DNA of 11,916 nucleotides, taken from NCBI GenBank assembly GCA_046340555.1, contig JBKDSL010000012.1, positions 1 through 11,916 on the forward strand. The letters run 5' to 3'. The position numbers were made by a program, and so were the translations under genes. A model generated the notes under the pieces. The model ran no database searches and was not told the origin of the DNA. It worked only from the letters and a program-made list of their open reading frames with translations. Position 1 is the first letter of the stretch; each line of letters begins with the position of its first letter. This document shows positions 6,034 to 11,916 of the stretch, in pieces. Source of the DNA: JALRAP01 sp046340555. Its GTDB lineage: Bacteria > Bacteroidota > Bacteroidia > AKYH767-A > OLB10.

Positions 6034-6831
6034 TTACTTAGCCACGTTAGAGTTGATGACGCGGTAAGGGGTTGCACCATTTTTCCAAATAACTGCAATT
6101 GCTTTTAAGTTAGCTGTGTTCCAAGAAGGATTCAGCTTGATCTTGTACGTGTTATTGAATTCGGTGTCGGCAGTTACTGCAGCACCACTGTTCAACGACG
6201 TTCCATAGTAAGAAGTGGCAGCAGCTCCACGAAGCACATTGCGATGTAGGTAGTTGTTATTTGCCGTACTACCCACCAATTGATAGCCGGTGATGTTGTC
6301 TTCAACAAGATATACGGCAAGGCTGTAATCAGCGCCCGCATCACCATTTTTGAAGAACTTCACTTTGGTGGTAACTTGCATAGAGTCGCCAACGATACCT
6401 TTCTTCAGAGCCACACCAGCTACGATGCTGGCAGTGTCCACTTGAATGTTTGTAGCAGAAGTGATAACACTGTTGCTGTTTGTGCTAGGGGACGTGTTGT
6501 TTACCCAAAAATCAGGGATTCCAGATACTCCGAATGCAGAGGTCATCTGCGAGTAGATTGGGTGGCCCATTCCGGCTGTTGATGAAGTTGAATAAGCTTT
6601 CATGGCAGTCAACAATGTTCCTTCTTTGCCCGCATCCAATACTGCGTCAAAGTTCGGACCACCATATGAACCGCAAGGGCCGCACCAGGTGGCTGTATAA
6701 TCAACGAAGAAGGGACGGATAACACGGTCAACGGTTAGTCCTTGAGCAGGAGCAGGGGTAGATGAATCATCCTTGCTGCAGGATGCGAAGGCGACGGCTG
6801 CGATAGCCATCATAGTGATGATTTTTTTCAT
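6034..6831 (-). CDS. Omp28-related lipoprotein with thioredoxin-like WCGPC domain
   Basis: The 265-residue product is a predicted lipoprotein. Its lipobox FASC places the acylated Cys at residue 18. The next residues SKDDSS resemble the Bacteroidota lipoprotein export signal (a Lys and acidic residues after Cys), so it is probably surface-exposed on the outer membrane. Residues about 36-115 form a thioredoxin-like fold: FFVDYTATWCGPC with the redox pair Cys50/Cys53, then GVSGIPDFWVN with the expected cis-proline (Pro106). The C-terminal half (about 130-265) is a beta-rich domain as in Omp28-related proteins. It likely acts as a disulfide reductase or isomerase on exported proteins, or as a degenerate redox adhesin; the active-site pair is intact. 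A TATCTTCG box lies 29 bases upstream. The upstream protease gene ends in its own terminator at 6963-7018, so this gene is probably transcribed separately. Confidence 0.85.
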   Translation of the reverse strand: MKKIITMMAIAAVAFASCSKDDSSTPAPAQGLTVDRVIRPFFVDYTATWCGPCGSYGGPNFDAVLDAGKEGTLLTAMKAYSTSSTAGMGHPIYSQMTSAFGVSGIPDFWVNNTSPSTNSNSVITSATNIQVDTASIVAGVALKKGIVGDSMQVTTKVKFFKNGDAGADYSLAVYLVEDNITGYQLVGSTANNNYLHRNVLRGAAATSYYGTSLNSGAAVTADTEFNNTYKIKLNPSWNTANLKAIAVIWKNGATPYRVINSNVAK

Positions 6832-6859
6832 TTGATAGGGTTTTTTGATTGAAGGATAG

Positions 6860-6867
6860 CGAAGATA
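6860..6867 (-). promoter_or_regulatory. -7-like box for the Omp28-type gene
   Basis: On the - strand this reads TATCTTCG, one base from TAnnTTTG, 29 bases before the start at 6831. A TTG about 20 bases further upstream could serve as the -33 element. The following bases (CTATCC) resemble those after the box of the protease gene. Confidence 0.4.
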
Positions 6868-6962
6868 GATAAATCACTACGAACACACAAGACTTTCGGC
6901 ATAATGGCTGATAAGAACATAATATCCTGCTTTACAAAGGATTTGTCCAAGTAAGAATATAA

Positions 6963-7018
6963 AAACCGCCCCGAACCGTAAATCCCTAAAAGCGAGATTT
7001 TCTATTTAGGGGCGGTTT
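6963..7018 (-). terminator. Terminator of the M43 protease gene, with an alternative inner hairpin
   Basis: The outer stem AAACCGCCCC (6963-6972) pairs perfectly with GGGGCGGTTT (7009-7018); on the - strand it is followed by a short U run (6961-6965). It lies 25 bases past the stop codon at 7043. Within the 36-base loop, CCCTAAA (6984-6990) can pair with TTTAGGG (7005-7011), which uses three of the same G residues, so the two stems exclude each other in part. Confidence 0.7.
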
Positions 7019-7042
7019 GTGCCGATCGAAGAAGTGTTGTTT

Positions 7043-9184
7043 CTATTGCTTTGTGAACGGCATGCGAACTGCGCCATCCGTTCCGATTATTTCAACAACA
7101 TACATACCCGCGCTGATATTCGATGTTTCAATGCGAAGCAGTTGGCCGCCCATGTTATTAGACGTTGCATGAACCGTTTTGCCAGTCATATCCACGATTC
7201 GAATACCGATGTTTCGATCAGAGCTGATTCCCGTTAAATCGATATTCAGGAAATTGTTGGCGGGGTTCGGAAAGATATTTACCGCAGCAAGTGATGGCTG
7301 TGAGGAAAGACCAGTAGTTCCATCTATATTGATGTCATCCAAATACAAATTGTTTTCATAGTCGGTGATTGAACGGAACTTCACGACCACGTTGTTGAAT
7401 GAAGCGAATGGGGCCAGATCGATGGAGTCGCGGCGCCATTGGGTAGCAGTAGGAACGAAAGCTGCAGTAGTGTAGAATGGTGCTGGTGTTGTTACCAAGG
7501 CTGTGGAGAATTTCTTGTAAGCGCTGGTGAATGTTTGACCGCAGTCGGTTGAAATCAAAACCTCTAACGTGTCCGAATAATTCGGATTGGCGGTAGGGTT
7601 GGTATAAAGTCGGTATGCCACCCAGAATGAAAGCTTTGGAGAGCCCACGGAGGTTAAATCGAGGTTTGGTAAAATGTACTCGTCGATTTCTCCATTGGAT
7701 GAGTAATCATAGTTGTTAATGTAAATGGATTGTGTTCCGGTATGTGCGGAAGCGCTGGTTTGCTCCCAAGTGAAGCTGGCATCAGGATTGTTCAGCACGG
7801 CACCTGTATTCGGGAAGCTTGACTCAAAACCTTCAGCGAATGGAACAGCCTGTCCGATACCAACAACGGTAAAGTTGGATGAAGCTGCATCATTGGTAGG
7901 ATCTTGGTCGGGGTTGTTGTTAGGAAGTGAGCTTGTAGCATTGAATGTGTGGGCTCCTGCACCAGTGGTGATGGTTGGCAAGGTAATCGTTGTGGTAGCC
8001 AAGCTGGCCAAAGAACCTGACCAGTTGAATGTTTGAGGCGTGCCGTTATCAATGTTGTATGTGATTACAACACTGGTTAAAGTGTCGGCTCCCTGGTTTT
8101 TGAGTTGAATAACGGGGGTGATGGTGCCACTGCAAATATTCCCTGTTGGGAAATCGACACCCATCATGCGAGCATCCAAAGCCAACAAGTTGCTCGAGCC
8201 GCAAGCAGCGGAGTTTTGCAAGTTTGAATAAGGACCATTGTTAACCACAGCGAGCATGCGTGCTACCTGTCCGGCTGAGAACATATTCATACAAGCATCA
8301 TCCGAATAATCCATATAGTTCATCCACATGTCGCCATTGGGACCGTTGTTACAAGAGATGGATGGGAAGCCCGGACAGGTGTAGTTTTCTCCTGCTTGGT
8401 TTGGCGTATCGGCACATTGGTCGCTACCATTACATCCAGTACCGTCATCTCCCCAAATGTGAAACAGGTTGAAGCAGTGTCCAACTTCGTGTGTAGCGGT
8501 GCGACCAAGGTTGTATGGAGGAGAAAGGGTTCCTGTGTTTCCGAAATAGTTGTAGCCGATTACAACGCCATAGGTGTTGGATAGTTGGTTGGTTGGGAAT
8601 TCGCCATAACCGAGCAACCCACCACCAAGGTTGCACACCCAAATGTTGAAGTATTGACTGGGATCCCACGCGTCGAGACCTCCAGCGGCAAAGCTTTTCA
8701 CCGCATCGTTGGTGTTGAATGAGTTTACGGTTGTCAGTCGACGCTCTATGCCGTTGGTTGGATTTCCGGCAGGATCAACGGTAGCCATACAAAATGTGAT
8801 GTTGGCAATGCCGGCTATTGGCTTGAAAGGCGCAGGAGTATTGGCTGTGTCTGGGTTCAATCGGTTGAAGTCTTGGTTTAGGACATCAATTTGCGATAAG
8901 ATTTGAGCGTCGCTGATGTTTTGCGCATTGGTCTTGTAAACCAAGTGCACCACTACCGGAATAGTCACATTCGGCATGGTGGTTTTGGATGAAAGCAGGC
9001 GGTCTGCGTAGTCATTTACCGCTTGGTCGAATCGTTCGCGTTGTGATGCGCGTTTCGGGTTTTGGGATTGCAGCCATTGTTCGTGCTCAATAACGCCACA
9101 ACGGTTCACGGTTTGGCCTTGGGATACATTTGTAGCCAGTAGTTGGACGATGGCCACTAAGCAGATTTGTAGGGTTTTTTTCAT
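7043..9184 (-). CDS. Secreted M43 pappalysin-like metalloprotease with T9SS sorting domain
   Basis: The 713-residue product is a zinc metalloprotease of the M43 (cytophagalysin/pappalysin) family. It has a signal peptide (1-23, MKKTLQICLVAIVQLLATNV) and a propeptide-like segment. The metzincin motif is ATHEVGHCFNLFHIWGD, with zinc ligands His232, His236 and His242 and catalytic Glu233, followed by the Met-turn MNYMDY (288-293). Cys residues at 251, 257, 270, 278 and 298 suit disulfides and structural calcium regions of the family. After the catalytic domain come a CARDB-like domain (about 333-440), a choice-of-anchor-J/MAM-like domain (about 445-622, with EGFE and LYLDDINI) and a type A T9SS sorting domain (about 636-713, FPNP, SAGMYVVEI). 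It should act outside the cell on proteins. The frame runs on to 9316, but the signal peptide sets the start at 9184, and the extension falls in repeats. A -7-like box lies 27 bases upstream. Confidence 0.92.
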   Translation of the reverse strand: MKKTLQICLVAIVQLLATNVSQGQTVNRCGVIEHEQWLQSQNPKRASQRERFDQAVNDYADRLLSSKTTMPNVTIPVVVHLVYKTNAQNISDAQILSQIDVLNQDFNRLNPDTANTPAPFKPIAGIANITFCMATVDPAGNPTNGIERRLTTVNSFNTNDAVKSFAAGGLDAWDPSQYFNIWVCNLGGGLLGYGEFPTNQLSNTYGVVIGYNYFGNTGTLSPPYNLGRTATHEVGHCFNLFHIWGDDGTGCNGSDQCADTPNQAGENYTCPGFPSISCNNGPNGDMWMNYMDYSDDACMNMFSAGQVARMLAVVNNGPYSNLQNSAACGSSNLLALDARMMGVDFPTGNICSGTITPVIQLKNQGADTLTSVVITYNIDNGTPQTFNWSGSLASLATTTITLPTITTGAGAHTFNATSSLPNNNPDQDPTNDAASSNFTVVGIGQAVPFAEGFESSFPNTGAVLNNPDASFTWEQTSASAHTGTQSIYINNYDYSSNGEIDEYILPNLDLTSVGSPKLSFWVAYRLYTNPTANPNYSDTLEVLISTDCGQTFTSAYKKFSTALVTTPAPFYTTAAFVPTATQWRRDSIDLAPFASFNNVVVKFRSITDYENNLYLDDINIDGTTGLSSQPSLAAVNIFPNPANNFLNIDLTGISSDRNIGIRIVDMTGKTVHATSNNMGGQLLRIETSNISAGMYVVEIIGTDGAVRMPFTKQ

Positions 9185-9210
9185 GGGGTTTTTGTTGTTC
9201 AAAACGGAAG

Positions 9211-9218
9211 CGAAAATA
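9211..9218 (-). promoter_or_regulatory. -7-like box for the M43 protease gene
   Basis: On the - strand this reads TATTTTCG, a near match to TAnnTTTG, 27 bases before the ATG at 9184, and is followed by CTTCCG. It resembles the box at 6860-6867 in both sequence and placement. Confidence 0.4.
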
Positions 9219-9260
9219 GTTAATTGCTTCGAGTCGATTGGCGGTATTTTAGGGACATTT

Positions 9261-9287
9261 AACAAGTAACAAGTGACAAGTAACAAG
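9261..9287. repeat. Heptamer tandem repeat (AACAAGT)
   Basis: Four units of seven bases, AACAAGT, AACAAGT, GACAAGT and AACAAG(C), lie in a row. Related words recur at 9491-9510 (GTAACATGTAACAAGT) and, inverted, at 9731-9744. Confidence 0.75.
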
Positions 9288-9327
9288 CGCCGCTCTGAGC
9301 CTTCTTGCCCCAACAAATTTTTCTTGT

Positions 9328-9368
9328 TTCACGCAAAGGGCGCCAATTATCGCGCAAAGAGCGCAAAT
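9328..9368. repeat. CGCAAAG-type dispersed repeat
   Basis: TTTCACGCAAAGGGCGCCA is followed after a few bases by CGCGCAAAGAGCGCAAATA, giving three CGCAAA words with GCGC junctions. Strings of CGCAAAG units preceded by TTTCA are a familiar intergenic repeat in Bacteroidota genomes, as far as I recall. Confidence 0.55.
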
Positions 9369-9374
9369 AACCGC

Positions 9375-9441
9375 CTACTGCAACTGGAACTGCAACTGTT
9401 ACTACTACCGCCGTCCGCCGCTGCCTACCGCCGTCCGCCGC
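9375..9441. repeat. ACTGNN hexamer run followed by a 20-base-period direct repeat
   Basis: Hexamers ACTGCA, ACTGGA, ACTGCA, ACTGTT and ACTACT run from 9377 to 9406. They lead into two copies of a 16-base word, TACCGCCGTCCGCCGC, at 9406-9421 and 9426-9441. Confidence 0.7.
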
Positions 9442-9470
9442 ATTAAAGTGACAAGCACCGCACAGGGTCG

Positions 9471-9487
9471 GTCCGATATTATCGGAC
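9471..9487. repeat. Perfect 17-base palindrome
   Basis: GTCCGATA (9471-9478) and TATCGGAC (9480-9487) are perfect inverted arms around a single T. It could be a dimeric protein-binding site or a tiny cruciform. Confidence 0.75.
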
Positions 9488-9577
9488 GAAGGGTAACATG
9501 TAACAAGTAAATTTATAGCCACATCTGCAAGTTATTTACTCATAACCATAAATTATCACTTGCCTATGGCTTTCGTC

Positions 9578-9599
9578 ACTTTTTGCTTGCCCAAAAAGT
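9578..9599. repeat. 8-base hairpin ACTTTTTG/CAAAAAGT
   Basis: ACTTTTTG (9578-9585) and CAAAAAGT (9592-9599) are perfect inverted arms around CTTGCC. The following ACCAAAAAGGGC continues the A-rich pattern. Together with the inverted repeat at 9614-9698 it looks like one composite element. Confidence 0.7.
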
Positions 9600-9613
9600 A
9601 ACCAAAAAGGGCA

Positions 9614-9698
9614 CCACGAACGCCAACCGTTTGATTGGTCTTGTCGCACAAGGCTACACCCCCGGGATGACCAATCTTACGGTTCGCACCGTTCGTGG
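9614..9698. repeat. 85-base multi-stem inverted repeat
   Basis: Three perfect stem blocks nest in order: CCACGAACG with CGTTCGTGG (9614-9622 with 9690-9698), AACCGT with ACGGTT (9625-9630 with 9679-9684) and GATTGGTC with GACCAATC (9633-9640 with 9669-9676), for 23 paired bases. The 28-base apical loop holds a small TTGT/ACAA hairpin (9641-9644 with 9648-9651). On the - strand the structure is followed by CTTTTTGG, so it could also end the transcript of the lysyl-oxidase-like gene. It may be a dispersed REP-like element. Confidence 0.8.
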
Positions 9699-9748
9699 AC
9701 AAGCCTCCCGCCGACACATTTAATTTTAAAGTGACATGTTACATTTTG

Positions 9749-9780
9749 CGCCTTCCGCCTTCCGCCTTCCGTCTCCCGCC
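9749..9780. repeat. Heptamer tandem repeat (CGCCTTC)
   Basis: Three exact CGCCTTC units are followed by the variants CGTCTCC and CGCC. It is the second seven-base-period repeat in the same gap, unrelated in sequence to the one at 9261. Confidence 0.75.
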
Positions 9781-9794
9781 AACTGTCGCCGCTT

Positions 9795-9809
9795 ACTGCA
9801 ACTGTTACT
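9795..9809. repeat. Second copy of the word ACTGCAACTGTTACT
   Basis: This 15-base word also occurs at 9389-9403 in the same orientation, about 406 bases away. The two copies bracket most of the repeat mosaic. Confidence 0.65.
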
Positions 9810-9824
9810 GCCTCCGTCAGCCAC

Positions 9825-11916
9825 TCAGTTCTTCACCAGCTTGATCTGCTGATGCAAATCCATCCCCGTAAGGTGTACTAAATAAACACCACTGTTCAGA
9901 GCAGAGATATCCAAAGGCAATTTAGCCACATCTCCATCCAATGAAATGGGGGTTACTAAAACCTCTTTCCCAAAAACATCGGTCACAAACAAACGGTAAT
10001 CTCCTTTGGGGAATCCTATGAGCTCAACCTCCGAAAAGTCGGTGGCTGGGTTGGGACTGATGGATAATTGTGCTACGGCCTCTGGAGAAGTGTCGTCGCG
10101 GAGCGTGTTGCTAGTTGGGATTTTAACAGCGCAATATCGATTGCTTTGTCTTTGCAGGGATACGCAATAGGATGAAGAAGATCCGCAGCTATTGGTGGCA
10201 TAAACACACATGTTAGAGGTTTGGTAGTTGTTACCAAACGAAACTTCGATGGAGCTGGTTCCTTGTCCGCTCATGATTTGAACGCCAGAAGGTACCACCC
10301 AAGCGTATGAGGTTGCATTCGGATCGACAGGAACAGCATAGGTTTGAGTGGAGTTTCGACAAACCAGTGTTTTGCCAAACATTGTGGATGGAGCCGAAGG
10401 CGTTGCTTCCACTTGGATGGTTTGCACGGCATCGTCGCTGCATCCGTTGGCATCGGTGTAGTTGTACGTTAAGGTGTGCGCACCTACACCTGCTAATACC
10501 GGATAGAACAGATTGTTCATCACACCTGGGCCCGAGTAAGTACCACCTGTGGGCCATCCCGCGTTAAGCGGCATGTTGGCCACGTTGGTACAGGCCACTG
10601 GCATCGGATTGAATGCCGTTACCGGGTTCTGATGAACCGCAATGGTTGAACTGGCAGAATTGCTGCAGCCGTTGAGGGGATTGCTAACGGTTAATGTGTA
10701 AGTGGTGTTTGCTGCAGGAGAGATGGTGATAATGGAGTCGGTAGAGGAAAATCCAACAGGTGACGAACTCCATGAATAGTTTAATGTGGCAGGAATCAGG
10801 TTATTCAAGTTTAGGGTCCAGTTATTGATGGAACCTGTATCAACACCAGCCAAGTCTGATACCTTCAGGTTCCACACACCATTGATGTTACCCGTTAGTA
10901 GATTGAAATCCTCATCTGGTGTAAAAGTGCCGGTGAAAGGTGCCACGCCGTTAGCGATGTGTGTTGCCGACAAGCCATTGAAGGTTGTGCCTGTGAAGTT
11001 GTCACCGGCACCACCACGGCGGTTGCTCAACTTGATCTTATTTCCAGAGGGGGCTACCAACTCCAACACCAAGTCCCCTGTATAGGTATGGGTGATATCA
11101 AGCGATACCGATACAACCGTGCCAGGTGTTAGTGTAGCGGGGTTGATGTTGCTTACAGAGATTGGCGACTGAACACCAGTTGCGTTGTTGTCGGGAATAC
11201 TGTAGTCGTTCGTGTTGGTGAATGAAACTTGCGAGTAACCTGTTTGCAAAGTCCCGATTTGTGAAGTTAGGGTGACAGAATTTCCCGCACAAATGGCGTT
11301 GGATGACGATGCTATTTGCACAGGAATCACATTGGCAGTAACATTCATCGGTACGGATGTGCCGGGGCAGCTGGTGTTCAAATCCGTAGAAACGGTATAG
11401 CTACCCAAAGCAGCATAAGGAACGGTTATGGATTGCGTAGTGGCACCATTGCTCCATAGGTAGTTTGGCGCTGCACTGGAAGTGAGGGTGACAGACTCTC
11501 CTGGACACAGTGCCGTGTTGCCGGATGGAACAATGGTTGGGACCGTGCCCGCTTGCTTGGTAAGTGTATATGGCACCACCAATACATTGTTGTTTTCATT
11601 CTCCTCGAGGAAAAATTCATTCGGATCCAATTTTACGACGATGTAATATTGCCCGTTGCAAGTGCCAGGAGGGATATCAAGGTACATGCCATCCAGGTAT
11701 TGGTAATAAATGTCAGTGAATCCGGCTGAGATGCCCTGCATGGTAAGAGAGCATCCGTAATTTCCGCCACCTAAACCGTAATTAGGAAAGTTCGAATTCA
11801 CCAATGTGTTTCCAAGGGAATCAACACAATGGCCGTTGTAGGTTGAACAAGAACCGTAGTCCATAAGGCAAAACGCCAGTTTCGCACCTTCACCTACGAT
11901 GGGCCAATTCATCGGA
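9825..11916 (-). CDS. Lysyl-oxidase-like secreted multidomain protein (C-terminal part) with T9SS sorting domain
   Basis: The gene is cut by the right edge: 696 codons are visible, and the frame stays open upstream of the Met at 11912, which is unlikely to be the start. Residues below count from that Met. Residues 1-118 match the end of lysyl oxidase: GEGAKLAFC (Lys11), MQGISAGFTDIYYQYLDGMYLDIP (Tyr69), then GQYYIVVKLDPNEFFLEENENNN. Lys11 and Tyr69 align with the residues that form the lysine tyrosylquinone cofactor in animal enzymes; the copper-binding His cluster would lie just outside the window. Next come an Ig-like domain (about 124-195), a second one (about 197-425) interrupted by a P-domain, PKD-like domains (about 430-595) and a type A T9SS sorting domain (about 616-695, SPNP). 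It would oxidise lysines to aldehydes outside the cell. No terminator lies near the stop other than the repeat at 9614-9698. Confidence 0.82.
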   Translation of the reverse strand, partial: PMNWPIVGEGAKLAFCLMDYGSCSTYNGHCVDSLGNTLVNSNFPNYGLGGGNYGCSLTMQGISAGFTDIYYQYLDGMYLDIPPGTCNGQYYIVVKLDPNEFFLEENENNNVLVVPYTLTKQAGTVPTIVPSGNTALCPGESVTLTSSAAPNYLWSNGATTQSITVPYAALGSYTVSTDLNTSCPGTSVPMNVTANVIPVQIASSSNAICAGNSVTLTSQIGTLQTGYSQVSFTNTNDYSIPDNNATGVQSPISVSNINPATLTPGTVVSVSLDITHTYTGDLVLELVAPSGNKIKLSNRRGGAGDNFTGTTFNGLSATHIANGVAPFTGTFTPDEDFNLLTGNINGVWNLKVSDLAGVDTGSINNWTLNLNNLIPATLNYSWSSSPVGFSSTDSIITISPAANTTYTLTVSNPLNGCSNSASSTIAVHQNPVTAFNPMPVACTNVANMPLNAGWPTGGTYSGPGVMNNLFYPVLAGVGAHTLTYNYTDANGCSDDAVQTIQVEATPSAPSTMFGKTLVCRNSTQTYAVPVDPNATSYAWVVPSGVQIMSGQGTSSIEVSFGNNYQTSNMCVYATNSCGSSSSYCVSLQRQSNRYCAVKIPTSNTLRDDTSPEAVAQLSISPNPATDFSEVELIGFPKGDYRLFVTDVFGKEVLVTPISLDGDVAKLPLDISALNSGVYLVHLTGMDLHQQIKLVKN
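10806..11240 (-). other. P-domain nested inside an Ig-like domain
   Basis: Within the lysyl-oxidase-like protein, residues about 225-369 (counted from the Met at 11912) read as a proprotein-convertase P-domain: SIPDN, THTYTGDLVLELVAPSG, GGAGDNFTGTTF, GTFTPDEDF and GVWNLKVSDLAGVDTGSINNWTLNL. The Ig-like sequence before it (ICAGNSVTLTSQIG) resumes after it (NYSWSSSPVGF to TTYTLTV), so the P-domain sits inside the Ig-like fold. Confidence 0.75.

Larger units (their letters stand above)
9185..9824. other. Repeat-mosaic intergenic region
   Basis: This 640-base gap separates two - strand secreted-protein genes and holds no convincing gene. Apart from the promoter near 9211 it consists mostly of short repeats of different types, listed separately. 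Base composition is uneven: GC-rich CCG-type blocks alternate with AT-rich stretches (9505-9580, 9715-9745). Frames here arise from repeats and lack protein-like composition. Confidence 0.7.

Noticed and set aside
9185..9316. 44-residue N-terminal extension of the M43 protease
   Set aside because: A clear signal peptide starts at 9184, a promoter-like box lies inside the extension at 9211-9218, and its far end is repeat sequence.
9261..9441. CRISPR array
   Set aside because: The repeats are 6-20 bases with no regular unique spacers and no cas genes nearby.
9259..9522. 87-aa open frame on the - strand
   Set aside because: It lies wholly in the repeat mosaic, its composition follows the repeats, and it overlaps the heptamer run; no family resemblance.

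Overview
The window looks like chromosomal DNA of a free-living, gliding or secretory member of the Bacteroidota. Three proteins end in the C-terminal sorting domain of the type IX secretion system (T9SS; YPNP/FPNP/SPNP motifs about 70-80 residues from the end). One ends in a CHU_C/FlgD-like domain, one lipoprotein has a Bacteroidota-style surface export signal (Cys-Ser-Lys-Asp-Asp), and Bacteroidota-type -7 boxes (TAnnTTTG or TAnnTTCG) lie just upstream of several starts. No species can be named from this.

Layout. Positions 1-484 hold no convincing protein gene. They contain a + strand terminator for a gene left of the window, a - strand terminator with no matching - strand CDS, and a foldable stretch that may be a small RNA on the - strand. 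A + strand run follows: two unrecognised small proteins (485-946, 972-1217), a secreted seven-repeat RCC1-type beta-propeller (1265-2656) and a DODA/YgiD-type extradiol dioxygenase (2682-3572). Gaps between them are 25-47 bases, so they may be co-transcribed. A convergent - strand gene (3589-5271) encodes a secreted two-lamin-tail-domain protein. It shares a 124-base divergent promoter region with aat (5396-5983, +), a short-form leucyl/phenylalanyl-tRNA-protein transferase. A bidirectional terminator separates aat from three - strand genes: an Omp28/thioredoxin-like lipoprotein (6034-6831), an M43 pappalysin-like metalloprotease (7043-9184), and the C-terminal part of a lysyl-oxidase-like multidomain protein that runs off the right edge (9825-11916).

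The 640-base gap 9185-9824 is a mosaic of short repeats: heptamer and hexamer runs, a 20-base-period direct repeat, a perfect 17-base palindrome, an 8-base hairpin and an 85-base multi-stem inverted repeat. It looks like a landing site for dispersed repeat families.

Functionally most of the window is extracellular or envelope-facing: a protease, adhesion or propeller modules and a possible protein cross-linking oxidase. aat (N-degron tagging) and the dioxygenase are the only enzymes likely to have other roles. The two most interesting items are the T9SS-exported lysyl-oxidase-like protein, which keeps candidate lysine tyrosylquinone residues and carries a P-domain nested in an Ig-like domain, and the attenuator-like - strand RNA at the left end.
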